A stretch of 64,000 bases of DNA from Tubulanus polymorphus (GCF_964204645.1 NC_134027.1:2096485-2160484); one strand, 5' to 3'. Positions 34,658 to 52,580 are shown, numbered from the stretch's first letter. Numbers and translations: made by a program. The notes: generated by a model not told the origin, from the sequence alone.

Positions 34658-36567
34658 GACCAGGTAACACTATATTCATTAGGCTGGTGAAAAATTTGAG
34701 GGTCCAGTTCCACAGCTGTCCGGACTCTGGGGTTGTTAAGTTCATTTTGAATATTTTAAATCTCAACTGATGACAGTAGCAACTGTAGAACTGGTTCCTG
34801 GAGTTTGAAGATTGTTTAGATTCTTTGCCTTTGATTCACATTCTTTATGTAATCATTGACAATACATAGGAGTAAAACTACATGTATAGTGAACTGCAGT
34901 TGATGGTGTCTGTCATTGAAGGGTGGGTCTATTCTAGCTGCAGAATACTGATCAGTTTGCGGTGACGGATGGAATGTAAACTATGTTGATTGGTTTATAA
35001 GACCCACTTGTAACTGATGATTATCAGTCTCCACGATTGAAAGGTCACATCACAATGAAGTTCTTGTTTTAAATGTGTCACTTTAACGCATTCCCATAGC
35101 ACACTCTTGTATTAATGTAGCTTATTGACATTATTTCGCTTTGATTAATAATCTTTAACTAAACTAATCCATATGAATTCAACAGGTTCTCTCATTAACT
35201 CAGTAACACTGTATTTTCTTTGGACATCTTAGTTTTCATTTGCATGTGTTTGAATTATTCTATTCTTTTACTTGTTTTGTTTTCTTTCAAAATGGAACAA
35301 ACTAGTGAGATTATACATTTAGTATTCCGCAGTTTATCGATGAAATTAGTTTGCAGATTAAAATAGACTATAGGTTGACTTCATAATGTAGATACGTTTG
35401 TATTAGATAGATCCATTCATTGGAATGTTACACATGTCAGATTAATAAAAGCATGCCAAACATAATTCATAGATCAGATCAGTAGTGCGGGTTATCAACT
35501 TCTGGGTACATCCTCTACGCATGAAATGAAGCTTTTACCTCTGAAGAATACAAATAACTACAGGAGTAGATCTAGGATTTTCCATGGGGGAGGGGGGTGT
35601 CCAATGAGGAAAAATGACGAAACACCACGTACTCCGGATGCTTCTACAACATTTTCGGGAGGGTGCTTTCGGTCATTTCATGCGTTGAAAAAATTATTAT
35701 AGGTGAGAAACCTTGGTCCAAAAAATTTTGGTGTGACATATTGAGGGCACTTCAAATTTTAGGGGGTGTCGGCACACCCTGACATGCCCCCTAGATCCGC
35801 CCCTGACTGCTACGTAATCGATGTGGATGAGTTGGGGTTACATAAGTTTTTCATCTTCGATCTTTGGATCATTTTTGAACCGTGCTGAATGATATCAATA
35901 TGTTCACTATTGTCAGTTGGTCTACGACCTCGATGTAAAAATGATGCTGTTCTTCCATTGTGTAGTCTTAAAAAGTTTTTGTTTCTAGTTGAATAAGTGT
36001 TATACTCAATAATAATATTCGTGTTAATGTCAACACAATTATTGCAGTTCTCGTAATAATTGAATTATGCATATGTTGAATAAAAAGACTTCGCTTAAAT
36101 GAATTGGTCTTCGATGTCTGAGTATTTGTTACAGTAATTTACTGTTGCGGCAAACTTTAATAATAAACCGAGTTAGTGTAATTATTATTGTAGTAAGGCG
36201 ATACACAGGCGATTAATCACTGAACATTCAGCCCTGTGTTGAGTGTAATGATTCGGATCACCTGGATCCAGTTTCACAGTCTTGACTCTGAGTTAGAATT
36301 AGTTCATTTTCCAGTGAGTTAACTCGATGTCAAATCTGAACTCAACTAGTGTGGAACTGAATCCTGTACAATGTGGTTCTACCCGTTTCAGCTACGAGTC
36401 AATAGTAAGACTAGCGGAAAAATCTCGGTTCACAAAAATGTCTATATATAATAGTGTATCTAAAAGAACATTCAGTTGAAGCTGTTTGCACTAGAATATG
36501 ACTGTGGTTTCAAATGACTCATTCTACGATGTTGTTATTCTATTATTTTTAGGGTTTGGGTGAGAAT
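34658..36567. other. NOL9 3' region and intergenic
   Basis: Possible poly(A) signals are AATAAA near 35443 and 36079. A degenerate hAT-like MITE lies at about 35562-35808. I see no other gene. Confidence 0.4.
35562..35808. mobile_element. Degenerate MITE with CAGG..GATCTAGG ends
   Basis: The left end is CAGGAGTAGATCTAGG. The right end, reverse-complemented, is CAGGGGCGGATCTAGG. CAGGG-starting ends suggest hAT ancestry. The 8-bp target duplication is not convincing, so the superfamily is a guess. Confidence 0.55.
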
Positions 36568-37709
36568 TTAATGACCTTTCACCGTGGAGTCTGCAGCCAG
36601 ACGAGAGGACATCCTTCCTAAAACTGATTTTATCAAACATCCTGATCGTATAAATTTATGATCTACTGTAAATGTTGAATAAGCCGCGGTTTGAACGCAT
36701 GAAACAGGGAAAGTTTCACTACTCATGTGCAGCGCGTATTCATCCGTTGATCGCGGTAACTCTGAAAATATGTGTCTAGAAAATTAATAAATATTCTATG
36801 ATTAGTTTGCCGATGCTCGAGCCGCTCGTCAAGTGTGAATAATTGCTTTATTACTGAATGAATAACGATTCTTGAAAAACCCCTAGTAATTTCATATATC
36901 TGGCGATCTTGAGACTTATACTTACTATAGTTATTACTGTGCTCAGAATATAAATTATTTGATTGAAATGGTTGTATATGTATATATAATGAAATAGTCG
37001 TATGCATTCGATGATATATGTAGTTTTTTTACGACGTCATGGGTACGCCATTGTACGCATTGACCGTCCATTTGACACTTAACGTCACAAAAAAATGAAA
37101 TGAATAATTTTGAAAATGTCTGCATTTTGAATGAATAAAGGATTCGATGCCTATTGTAAATGGACTTACGTTTTATTGTTACTGGTAGAGGTTTCGAGGA
37201 CCTGGACATAAAGACCTTCATTGAGGAGGACGGACTAATAAACAACACTTAACAGTTCCTATTTACCGACGCCCCAAATAACCATATTCATCGAACGACT
37301 TTCCAGGATCTCCTGTAAAATAAAGAAGTCACCCAGTGCCCCATCGCGAAATCTGAAAATATGTGCATATGGTCTACAAACAGCAATTTCAGCTAAAAAA
37401 ACAAATTTTTGAAAAATTGCGTCGTAAACAATAGACCAATTGAAAACCGTGTCGAAATAATTTGTTCTCATCAGTAATCGTAGCAATAACTCATGTGGTA
37501 GGCATGTATGGGCGGTGTATATAAGATGTATCTTACTGAAGGAATGCAAGCGTTTGATTAAAAACAAGAAGTGTATCGAGTTGTATGTGATAAAGGAGGA
37601 AACACGATACAGCGCGATGACCTGAAATCTCGACGCTGTTTTTCACTGACTGGTAGACGTCGAGTTGATCCAGTGGTGGCCAGTCGTTAGTTCCCGTCAA
37701 CGCCTCGAG
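36568..37709 (-). CDS. Possible minus-strand exon cluster, product unknown
   Basis: Four open segments can be linked with acceptable splice sites. The first runs from an acceptor at 37709 (frame LEALTGTNDWPPLDQLDVY). The second follows a TTTTCAG acceptor near 37351 (FRDGALGDFFILQEILESR). The third follows near 37240 (VLFISPSSSMKVFMSRSS). The last ends at a TAA at 36568-36570 (LPRSTDEYALHMSSETF). Together they would give about 190 residues with no start codon found and no family I recognise. Exon-like composition and phase fit are the only support. It may be a lineage-specific gene, a decayed gene, or chance. Confidence 0.22.
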
Positions 37710-37897
37710 CTGCAACCCGCCGGATATACACAAATTGTTTATTGAGGATTTTTTTTAAATGAAAAAAAAAACGATTCACATGCAGGCTTTGAATAATATT
37801 TTGACGGATTAATTGTTGGTATTTCTATCAAGCAGTCATAATCCATACAGAGTTGCAGATATTTATGCGCGTGAGATACAAATATACACGAGTGAAA

Positions 37898-41304
<3,407 letters not shown>

Positions 41305-41821
41305 TGTAGTGTTTGTTATACTGTGTATTTGTAATGAGAGAACTGAAAAAAACTGAAGCGGTTGGTTCCAGAATCTGATAAGCATCTGATACGAGGCGAA
41401 CTCCAACAGAGAACGGCAGCAGTTCAGTAAGAATGATTAGAATGATTTGTTAATATAAAAATATTCGAGTGATTCCTTGTAAATAGTTATTACTATAAGT
41501 ATAGAGGTTTTTGTATGTTTATTATAATCCATGCATATGCGTATCGTTATAAGATGTACAGAACGTTTTTAATTCTAAACGCCTTAAATGTATTATAAAA
41601 ATTTATGATAGAAAGCAATGCGCATTAGTTCCACATCATATATCTTATGATCCAGAATCTTTAAAATCGATTAATGAATTCATTGACATAGACACGTATT
41701 TTAAATTCCAATATGATAATTCAGTGCTTTAGACTGAGATTTGTATCGTTTTCGTCGCTATATTGTAAAGAATCATTGTATGTATTATTGTATGACGAAC
41801 AAATTCATTCGGTTTATATCG

Positions 41822-41827
41822 AATAAA
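41822..41827 (+). terminator. Polyadenylation signal AATAAA
   Basis: This is a canonical AATAAA about 520 nt after the stop of the membrane protein gene. A T/G-rich stretch (GTCTTTGTTTCC) follows about 20 nt later. Confidence 0.65.
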
Positions 41828-42136
41828 TGGATGTCCAGCAAGTTTAACGTCTTTGTTTCCTCCTCATTATAAATATCATCGGTCAACGAAATTCATATTC
41901 TAAGTTTTCAACAAGAATCTCGCAAGACGACTTGCGCGTAAAAGGATCACTGGAACATTGTGAAACCATGGGTATCATCGTGATGTCGCGTAGAACTGGC
42001 CGTGAAAAAAATCCCTGAGTTGTCTAAAGTGAGAATTCCATGATTTTCCCTGCACAGCACAATGAATTCAGAATTCCCTGACAACCGATTCTGAATGTAA
42101 TGAAGAGAGACAATACGATTATCATAATAACAAATT

Positions 42137-42142
42137 TTATTT
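42137..42142 (-). terminator. Candidate EXOC2 polyadenylation signal
   Basis: Minus-strand AATAAA about 340 nt after the EXOC2 stop. The two convergent genes then end some 300 bp apart. Confidence 0.5.
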
Positions 42143-42481
42143 AATAGCTTGATACAAAAATATATACAGTGTAAGCGTTCATAGACACGTCTCATTGGTA
42201 GCAGATTTCAATCTAAATTCTTTTAGATAATAACAATATAATGAATTGCACAGATTTTAATTTGACTAGAAATAAATCAGTTATTTAATCAGATGCAGAA
42301 AAGAATCTTAATGAAAAACACAAAAAAAAGAAGCAAAATGAGATTGTTACAGACTGCGCATTATCGTCTCATCTCAACAAGACACAGAAAAACTAAATCA
42401 TTCCAATAACTTGCAAATACGGTAGATATTGTTTTGGATATATGGAATATCAATTGTTCAGATTACAAAGCAATTTGAATG

Positions 42482-45400
42482 TTACGCGTATGAATTGCCA
42501 TTCGTTATTAGATTTGGTAGCGGAACCTTCCTCAAACAGAGAAGATGGAATTTCATATTGGCTTTGAATTGATTCAGAAGATCTTCGAACAATCTACAAA
42601 TGAGAAAACACGAAATTAACTACAGTTTGACGAGCTTTTATTCCGTAGATGAAGATAACAGAAACTTACTTTTTATCGTTAGTAGTCGTAATCTCTTGAA
42701 CGCTGTTTAAAGCCTCTTGAAATGCAGCACTGGAAATTGAATACAATCGCTGTTTATTTCGATAGACAAGTGACCATGTATTATTCAATTGGGGAAAAGA
42801 CCGACTATTATGAAGACCTAACTAAGAGAGGACTGACATGTGAACTCCATTCTATAAGCCGTTTTCAAAACTAAAAGCTCTTTTGAATACGGCTTGTAGA
42901 GTTGAGTCGGAACGTCACTACTCACTCTCTTCATCATAATTGACGGCAGTTTCTTCAATATCTCGTGTTTCAATTTTGTATATTAAATAGATTACTTACT
43001 TAGCATCATTAGTTTTATACAATTCTACAGCGTCCCACAATGAAATCAGTTCTAATCGAGCCTGAATAGCGCCGTAGTTACTGAACGCTGTAACGCATTG
43101 CACAAGTCTCAGTAATTCCTCACAAACGGCTTGAACGACTTTATACATAACCCTCGGTACAAAACCGGGTGAGATTGCGTAAACCTCTGCGTGAACGGAA
43201 ATCAATCCTAGAAGCGCTTGTTTTATATAGGTACGAACACCTGAAACAATATCGCAAAATTAGAATTGGTAAAACAGGGTCTCTTCCTGGAGTTTTCAAG
43301 GAGAAAACTTGAAATTTCAAGGGAGTGTCTGCAACATTTGCATATCCCAATTACAGAAGACTCCTCCTAAATTGGTACTGTTTATCTTGGTAAACCATTT
43401 ATTCAGTGGTTTTGTAACAAATTCTCATCCTTAAGACTTCCTAAACTCAGTTTTTAATTTGGCAATCACCTTATTACGTAGAAATCCAGGTCCCAACTGC
43501 ACCTATGTAGGCGTAGTCTAGGGGTAGGTGTAGAGTTTTTAAAGAATCAAGGAGTAGTAGGTACTCTGAATTTATACAGCAACGGTATATGATTCTTACC
43601 TTTTGGTTTGGAACAGTTCTTCCAGTCGAATCGTCCGGCGTACATATTTTGTTCTAAGACACCTACTATCGGATTGGATTTCTCTTCGATGTAGGCTTCG
43701 AATAGTTTTTCATCCAGATCATCGAATGTCATCTGAGCGGACTGAAAGATAATAAAATGAAATTTAAAATTAAACATAGAAGACATAAATAAACTTGTTA
43801 CTCGTACACGTAGATATAGTTATCATAAACTTACCCTGAAAACTTTATTCATTTCTGGATATCCGTGTTTTTCAAAGTTATCAATCAGTCGTGGAATGAT
43901 ATGCTCAATCGTGTTGTTACAGTTACTTAACATAATTATCAGACGTTTCTCCTACAAGTATCCAGGTATAACACGATGAAAACAGCCCCAGATAACCCGC
44001 ATTATCGACCCATTGTTTTACTTACCAGACATGGAACATTATCGCCGAGAGGCGATGGTGGAGATCGCGATAACACTGCGTATATCATAGGTAATGACTG
44101 ACTTCTTTTCCTAAGAAATACGGGTAAATTTGAAAACAAAATTTCACCGGTTTCGATTTCGTGAATATTCGAACTGTCATCATTCATTACCTCGACCTGT
44201 CTTTAGTTGCAGTACCATGAAGCGCGAGTTCTTCTAAAACCGTCGCGAATCCTTGTAGAAGTTGAGTGCACAGCGATGTGGCTTCTTTTTGAATTGTTCT
44301 TTGAGTGAAGATCTGCAGAAGAATGATGTGATGGGGATACAATAAATGCACTAAAAGGAATTTGGGAGAAAATTCAGTAGAAAATAGACAAATACCTCTG
44401 TTTCTTTCTCCTTGATTTTCATGACAACTTCGTGTAAATGTTGAATGGTATCATTGATGATATTCTCAAACAATACAGGCTGAAATATCGAGAAAAGCTC
44501 AAATGAATCATGAGAGTGAATTCACTATAACAAACCAGTGAGATCAATCTGTTCTTTACCAATTGAGTTGTTCCTCCAAATTCATCACTAGATTCCACGT
44601 CCCACGTTTCCCTCGTGTGTAGATTATGAATATCTATAATATGAAGAAGTGGTCATAATCCATTTATCGCAATCTCAAAGATCATTTAGAGCTGTAATAA
44701 TAATATTCTCAATTCCTACCATCAAGGGCTGACTTTAATAGAGTCGTCATGCAATGAGCTCTCATATCAAAAGCTAAATCTTGCAGCACATCTAATGAAT
44801 CTCCTGGTAAATCAGTGTTTGTTAGAGACATGACGCAAGACCTTTAATAGAACATAATGGATTGGTCAATTTTCCTAGAAACATTAACCTTCATAACAAT
44901 CGATGAAACAACTAAATTGAAAACTCCCACCATGACACGTATTCAGTACTAACCGTACATATCTAACACAATGAGGAAGCCATGCTCCAGGTATATCCAA
45001 TCGGGCATCAGGCCAATAACCAAATATTTCTCTTTTAGTCTTATCCCGTGATAAATTCTCCAGGGTCACTGGCAGAAAGGCAGCTCTCAGTAAATTTGTG
45101 AACAAATTTATGACTTCTTGGATCATTTCCTACCCAGGAATAGAACAGAAAGGGTTAAGATAATAAAAATCCGTTCATTCTATTCACTAAGCTTTTTTCA
45201 CTTGGGTCTAACCTTAAATTGTGCATGTTTGCTCGTATCAACCTTCAGTTTTTGTTCACCAGACTGAAAAGATAAATAGTCAGTGCTTACATTACGAATA
45301 ATAAACAATTCATATAGATACAGATAATATCACAGTACAAACTTCTTTCAGAACAAGTTGTCCAGCGAAATAGGCTTGGCCGAGTTTCCAAAGATCTGGA

Positions 45401-48400
45401 AATGTCTCAGTGATAGTAGCAGTCAGTTCTTCTACGAATTGAACTTTCTGTGGAATTCTAACTTGAGATGATGTCGTGTTGTTATTACCACCTACAAAAA
45501 CAAACACGACAAATTGTGTTTGTGAACTGAACAACGCCCATAAACTGCGTGAATTTGTTTTACAAGAATAGAATTATCTGGAAGACGTTGACAAACATCA
45601 TTTACTACTAAAGCATAAAAAACCTACCACAAACACCTGAACAAAAATACATTCAACAATATGCAGTTTTAATAAACCTTGTGTTCAGACAATTATCTAT
45701 TAATTGCAAGTAAGACATCGTGTGTGTGTTTGTGTGCGCGAATAGATTTTTAGCATAGTTTCTAAATTGCAGAGCTTTTTTTATAGTAGATGATTCATGA
45801 GTACGATATTCTTAAAACTACAAATCTTTCATTGAATTGTTATTCAGCCTGCTCAATTATGTGCTACCTAAACTCTACCACAAGTGCATTTACTTTCACT
45901 ACAACACACCTACCCAAACCTAATACGTACATAAATAAAATTGCAATTCTATTTGCATCGCTTTTATATACAACTAATGGAATGTACATTTCACTTTTTA
46001 CTGTGCATGAAAATCGGATACTTTGGAAATTTTAAGATTAATGCAACAGTATGAAAATCTCAAGGCGGGTCGCGTTCAATATTATAATACGTCAAGGCAG
46101 GGAAATATTTCATGGATAGAAAATGAATGGAAAATAAAATTTGCTGGATTTTCTCCTCATGATCTTGATTTAAGCAGCAGCAGTGAAATAAATCCAAATC
46201 TATATGCATTTCTGTGCATACATACCCAGCAACTCACGAGTTGATCCAACACAAATACTATGATGCCGGGGCATAACTGTAATATTATAGTTGTTTTTAA
46301 TACATGTAACACTTAAACAATCTACCTGGAGGGATTAAATTCATGAATGAACACATTTTATGTGTAGCGCATTTTGTTAGCAAGCGTTCCATCAACATCA
46401 CGCATAAAAACCCGATTAAAAAGACAAAATCTCATCTCTAAATCGTATTCATCGAAATAAGAATCTTTGAAAATATCCGTTAAAATGATGACATACCTTT
46501 CCCCAATGGTTTAAAACTACCAGTCGGTACATTCAGGGTAGGTACAGCCAGTTGCCCTTTATACTGTTCTCTATCTGAAAATAACAATTCAGATCCTACA
46601 AATCACGTAACATTCTTTTACAATTCAACGAAAATGAGATGATTATGTTTTGTACATCTCAAGTATTAATAAACAATCCCACAATCGATGACATCTTACA
46701 GATTACTGTTTCTCTGATTTAGTTTAGTCTCAAAACTGTTAAACTTATGGAGCCCTGGAGGTTGACACGGTGAAAAATGTTCCCACGAAAAAATTATTTA
46801 TTTTCACCATGTCACATCCAGGTCTCCGCATAAACTGATAAATCTAAGATATCATTACCGGTAATTGTTGGATTGTTTATTATCTTCCACGCTGAGAATA
46901 AATCATTCTTTACGTCATCTAAAACATTACTAACAATGTTGCATAAGGTAAAGAGTTAAATATGCACATGCAAAATTATGCATATGAAAATACTATAGGG
47001 TCTAAAGATTCAATATCATTAATGATGCATGTTAAAACGAGGGGATTGTCGTTCGATAGAATGAAATAAGATGACCAGATGAATTTGTGTTAATTCTACC
47101 TAAGACATTCACATTAAGGCAACAGATGTTTTACAATAAACATTCGAAAGCTATATGTAGTATGTCGTTTCACTAAACCGCGCATAGTTCACAGGAAAAT
47201 AGGCAGGTAGAGTTAGGCTTAGCGCAGTCAACATAGGACATTTACAACAATGAAACAAGAAACAAAATCTTCATTTACACAGGACACGATTCTAAACTAA
47301 TGGTGTTACACGTAAATTGGCATTTTACTGATAATTATAGGCAAAATGGTTACGATATTGGTACCTTCAATAACTGCTACTTCATCTCGAGCAGTTGCAT
47401 TTTTAACTGTCAACAAAAAGATAGATTATAAACCATAACAAATCTTTGAGTGAAGTATATAACAAAAACTCTGATTTAACACATAAGAGGTGCAACAGAA
47501 CGATTCTCAATCCATAAATCTAGGCATGTGACTTAAATGAATAGATGAATTAAAAATTCTCCTTCTGTAGGACATTTATTTCAATGAAGACATCTAGCTA
47601 TTATCAGGTAAAATCATTCCACCTGATGATGGCCGCAGTCACCAGCTGAAATGTTGTGGTTTTGTTTTAATAAACATTCTAAATTTTATCTGTGTGCTGT
47701 ATATGTTCATTATCTTAGAATAGTAAATATAAATTCACCTGCACTTAAATGTCCTTCTTTACAGTCCAACATCAGATCCGTCAGCCATTTCTGTTGATGG
47801 ATAAGACATTCCCAGGCTGGATCACCGCGCTGTTCTAAGTTTACTAGATACCTAAAACATACAAAACAGCGTGCAATTTACACACCTACAATAGATTATC
47901 ATACTCTTCAAAGCAATCCTTCAACAGATCTGAAATACCTGATCAGTTTCTTTTGTTCTTCTAGAGTCGATGGAAATTTCAGTAGTTTAGAATGTAACAT
48001 CTTTCGGAAGTCTGATATGCGTTTTTCAACCTCTTCATAAACTGTAAAACAAGTTCTTTTAATAGAGAATTCGCTGAATGTAAAAACAGCTTCTCCTCAA
48101 TCAAAGTACGTTTCCAGATCGAATATTGTACCTTTTTTGAATATGGGTACTTCAGTCTGGCCAAACAGCGACCTTGCACGAAGATAATCATTAATAACAA
48201 GATCATAGTCACCCTGGAACAATAGATAGTATTTTCATATGAATAATGCAGGCATCTCATGCATTTTAACCCCAGTTATCACTGACCTTTTTAATATTTT
48301 TATCAATGCTACACGGTAAATTGAAGAGAAATTTGAAACGTTGTAAAACGCTGAGAGCGTTACGAGTTGCATCAGCTCGATCTTTCCTGCCGAGCACCTC

Positions 48401-50643
48401 TTGGAACAGAACATTCGCACACTCATTACTCTCTGAAATTAAAATCCATTGATGATTCATTCTGTTTCTAATAAGAAATGGATGAATAGTTGCTGCTTTC
48501 CTCAATTCATTTTTGAGTCTCACAATAAATCTCATTGAATTTTTATAGAATTTATCAATATACACTGATTGTAATCATACCTTAGTTTGTTTAATAGCGT
48601 TTTGTTTTGTTTTATAGTTAAGTGCAGACTTTTTATCGAATTTATCAATATATACAAGTAGACTGATTGTAATCATACCTTAGTTTGTTTAATGGCGAGT
48701 CTGGAAGTGCAGACTTATGCCCTGCTTGAATCAATAACATGGATTCACTGGGGTTTAGACCCTGTATCTATGTTTAAAACTATATAAGTCACTTACTCGC
48801 AAGCAGAAGTTCCAATCTATCAGTGAGTGAAGATCCCTTCTGACTGGTTTCATCTTCTAGTAATTTCCTATGCATCGCTGAAAGGTTAAATAAATAATTA
48901 TTTCAATTTTCTTTTAGTTGATATGGTATAATTGTATTATGTTAAAGGATTGCAAATACAATGTTCGATGACCATACCTTCAAGTGTATCCAAACAATCC
49001 ATAAAAGTTGTCAAATTAGCTTTTACAAATGATAAAGGACCTTCTGATCGATGGGATGACTTGTTCTTGAGAAAAGTTAAACCATCTTTAAGAAATTCAA
49101 ATCTGTAAATAAAGAAAAATATTGATGTCGTTTCATCAGTTAGAAATACAATAAAACTGATATATCTATGAATTTGAGAATTGATTGAGCTCACTTTGTT
49201 CCGTGATGATTTTCTAATAGAAACCAAACAGGATCGAAATTTTCTTGACAAACATTTCCAGAACCTACAGTTGATAATATTGAATACCATTGCAACAACA
49301 TGTTGCATATACTGTACATGAAATAATATGATCGATCAATGCTTACCATCCGGAAAAAGATCTTGCAATTCTTCTTCAGAGAATTTACCCCTTAACAAAG
49401 CGTCAACAAAAACTTGATAGTTTGACGTATGAACAAATGATTCTGGATATATTGATATTGAGTTGATATCATTTGGTAAATATTTGAAGATGTTTTTGTA
49501 CTCACGTGTTTGCCCCTTCATCAGATATTCCTAGAGGATCTTCTTGAACTTTCATTATTGGAGATGACGGACGATTTCTGCCAATAACGGGAACAATCGT
49601 TTTCGATTCATCGATCCAAACATTTGACTCCTGTAGCGGTCCTGAAAAACCAAATCAATCGGCATCAGAAGAAATGATCATTGATTCAATTTCCAAGTTT
49701 TTCTGAGTACTTCATGGGGTATTTTTTCAATCTTCCCAAATGGAAATGGGCCTCCGTAAAGTGAACATACAATCATACTACAGAGAAGTCAAGAATTTTA
49801 TGGTGACTAGCTGATAAAGGTGATTTTCGAGAAAAATTGTCGAAGAAAAGTTGCCCTTGGCAAATGCTACATGACATGTAAAATGAATTTCAAACATATT
49901 CTCCAGAGATAAGAGAAAAATTTATCAAATTCCAAATATTTCGAACCAGGAAATATCAATTCAAGATTCCCAAGTTTCTCCAATTAAGTCAAGTTAAGTG
50001 GTAACTATGTTTGAATAACAAATAAGACAGGTTTTAGTGATTAACGCTAAATGAAGATTGTTTATTTGGTGCTATAAGCAGCACGTTTATACATAAAGTC
50101 AATCCTTACCAATTTTCACTGAAATTCCTTTAAAAGTAACCGTACACGTGCCACACCCTCCTGATTTAGTTGTTATAATTACTTCTCCGATGGCCCTCGC
50201 CAAACCAGTTCGAGCTTTGATTTTGTTGGGAGCATTCCATTCGGCTGACATTATACATTCAACACCACATATCAGAATACCTATAGTGCACACAGGAATG
50301 GGACAATACAGTGAATAACAACATTAACTCACAAGTGAAGTCCTGTCTATAAATCAGTTGATGAAAAACCCATGATAATGAAGAAACATTACAGAGAGCA
50401 TTCGTGTCATTAAAAGGTCGGCCATCTTAGACTTAGGTCTGATCTACAGCAGCTCAAAGTAACAATCGTTTTCTTTTTTGTCTCTAATCCGGACATACAT
50501 TCCCTTCATGATCTGGTTGGTTTAGTAAACTTACTGATAAGATCCCTTTGGTCGCGTCCGAGATTTTCACCGCGTAGCGTTACCTTCGTACCAGGAGGAC
50601 CTTCTTTAGGAGATATACCAGTAACAATCGGTGCAGCCATCAT
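42482..50643 (-). CDS. EXOC2: Exocyst complex component 2 (SEC5)
   Basis: About 27 coding exons give roughly 976 residues (human 924). Main ones: 50535-50643, 50110-50280, 49506-49641, 49347-49426, 49195-49264, 48978-49102, 48797-48877, 48287-48432, 48132-48213, 47939-48041, 47739-47851, 47365-47406, 46859-46918, 46497-46574, 45343-45491, 45213-45263, 44954-45129, 44720-44841, 44560-44633, 44396-44479, 44191-44312, 44026-44110, 43835-43951, 43600-43741, 43000-43240, 42670-42729, 42482-42593. The N-terminal IPT/TIG domain ([20 protein letters not shown]) is the Ral-GTP binding module. [56 protein letters not shown] and [11 protein letters not shown] are SEC5 signatures, and the rest is helical rods. 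SEC5 tethers secretory vesicles at the plasma membrane. Exons at 47365, 46859 and 46497 begin and end in phase 1 and could be skipped. The boundary of the third intron is odd (see findings). Confidence 0.93.
48555..48700. repeat. Local duplication in an EXOC2 intron
   Basis: GAATTTATCAATATA...CTGATTGTAATCATACC and TTAGTTTGTTTAAT(A/G)GCG occur twice with an offset of about 105 bp in the intron upstream of exon 8. Confidence 0.7.
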
Positions 50644-52580
50644 CCAAACCTCTAAAACTAAATCTATAGGGTTAAAACTGCAAACATTATTTATTATTGC
50701 AATGTAATGTTATGATGATGTATTGATTGATTATTGCTTGAGATCGAGATCAAAAACATTTTGTGTCAGGCTCTAGGGCTAATGTCTATTTATTAATGGA
50801 TGAGACCTGTTTTTCTGGGATGATATTTTGCTTACTTTTTTGTTTTGGGGTATAATATACATCATTTATGACGTCTTGACTTAACAGAATGCCAAAAATC
50901 GCATAACATATGCTCTCACCTTCTTGGGATAAATTTGTCTAAATTGTAAATTTAACAAGTAAGCATCAAACACGTATCTCATCTGAGTACTCTGGGTATA
51001 GTATAGTACAGTGTGATTTAGATTTATAGATCTCATCGGGTTTCTTGTTGATTGAAATTGAATTTCATCCACGAAATTAGTTGAGTCGCGCGCTCAGATC
51101 CTACTGTCGCATTCACCCAATTATATTCAATTCAAGATTTTATTGCTCATTGTGTTTTACAAATGAAATCGGATTGTACGAAATATAGTTAAGAAAAATA
51201 ACAACATTAGATCTAACTGCAAAAATACACTATAATGAAAAATACACAAATACACAAGAAAAATCGAGTTAAAAAGTCAACCTTCTTCGTAGACTGGTTG
51301 CCTGTCCCCAGTCTACATAATGTTTGGACGCTAACAGGGAAGCGCTCCGGGTTGGAGCTTCTTGTCAATACTAACCTAATGGCTTTGCTCCATTGACTAG
51401 AAATACATGAAGTAGCCTTTTCCTTGCACCTGTAATTCTCACACGCTAGACATTTTTTCGGCTAATAAAGATTTTTATCAGTTTAAAGCCGTGAACGCAT
51501 TCGCTTCCATGTGACACGAGGCATGACTGACAAGAAGGTGCAATGGACAATTCTACTATGGAAGACGGCATGCCAGTTCCCATTTGCTAGTTGTCAAATG
51601 CCACTTGCTAGTTGAAGATTTTTTCGATCCGTTCACGCTAGCGCCACCTCAATATATGTTTCCTTAAAGATATTTACCATAAGGCAAATCTATCACGTCA
51701 AATTAAATTTGATTTTAAGTAAAAAAAAAATCCCAAAATATTGTATTACTGGTTTCAAACATGTTTTCTCATGACAAAATAACACCTTGCTAAATGACAG
51801 GTATTTAATCGAGGAATTATCTGGTAAGTTCCTAGTAAACAAATGAACTGCACTTTAAAAACAGCTCAACATAAAAGAGACAAATCCTACTAAGTCATCC
51901 TGGAAAGCTTAGTATTAACTTAACGTTCTAAATTTCATTTTCATTAAAATCATTTTTACTAGACAACTAGAATTTTCGCTGCACCTTGTCTTAACTAAAG
52001 ATTTTCAAACATTATCAGTTCACTCATTTAATTCAATGTTATTTAAGGGAAAACATGACAATAATTTTTCTATCGATAACTAATCATGTTTATAGCTGTT
52101 TAACATTCTTTCTAAAAAAGAGTAAAATGTATCTACTCCCAGATATTATCCCTAAAACAATTAACAGTAACAGCAGTGATAGGGTGTGATATATAGGTAA
52201 AAGGACGAGTGATCTTTCATCAGCTATTCGAAGCATTCTATCGAATCAGTTATTTTTTAGTGTGTTTGATTTAGTTACGGTTTATGGTTATTTGTTTTGT
52301 TTATTACTAACTGATCCGATAGAACACTTAAAACAACAACAGAAAAGATCTCAAGAGGTTGGGAAACACGGAGAAGGTTGTTCTATGAAAGAAGAACCTT
52401 TAATAATTAGATTAAGTTGATAGGAAAAAATTCCTGATGACGGAGCCCTATATTAACTTATTGTTTGTTGGTTTTGTTTATTTTTTTATTACTTATAGTT
52501 TTATTGGTTTTTTTATATCATTTATTTTGTTATGAAGTTTTGTTTATTTTTTTTAATTATGTTCTCTGTATTTTGTAAAA
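50644..52580. other. EXOC2 upstream region and repeat-bearing spacer
   Basis: No gene is supported. A small hairpin (GTAGACTGG...CCAGTCTAC) lies at about 51291-51318, and its motif recurs near 53030-53085 and 53636. The region around 52480-52560 is T-rich. Confidence 0.45.
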
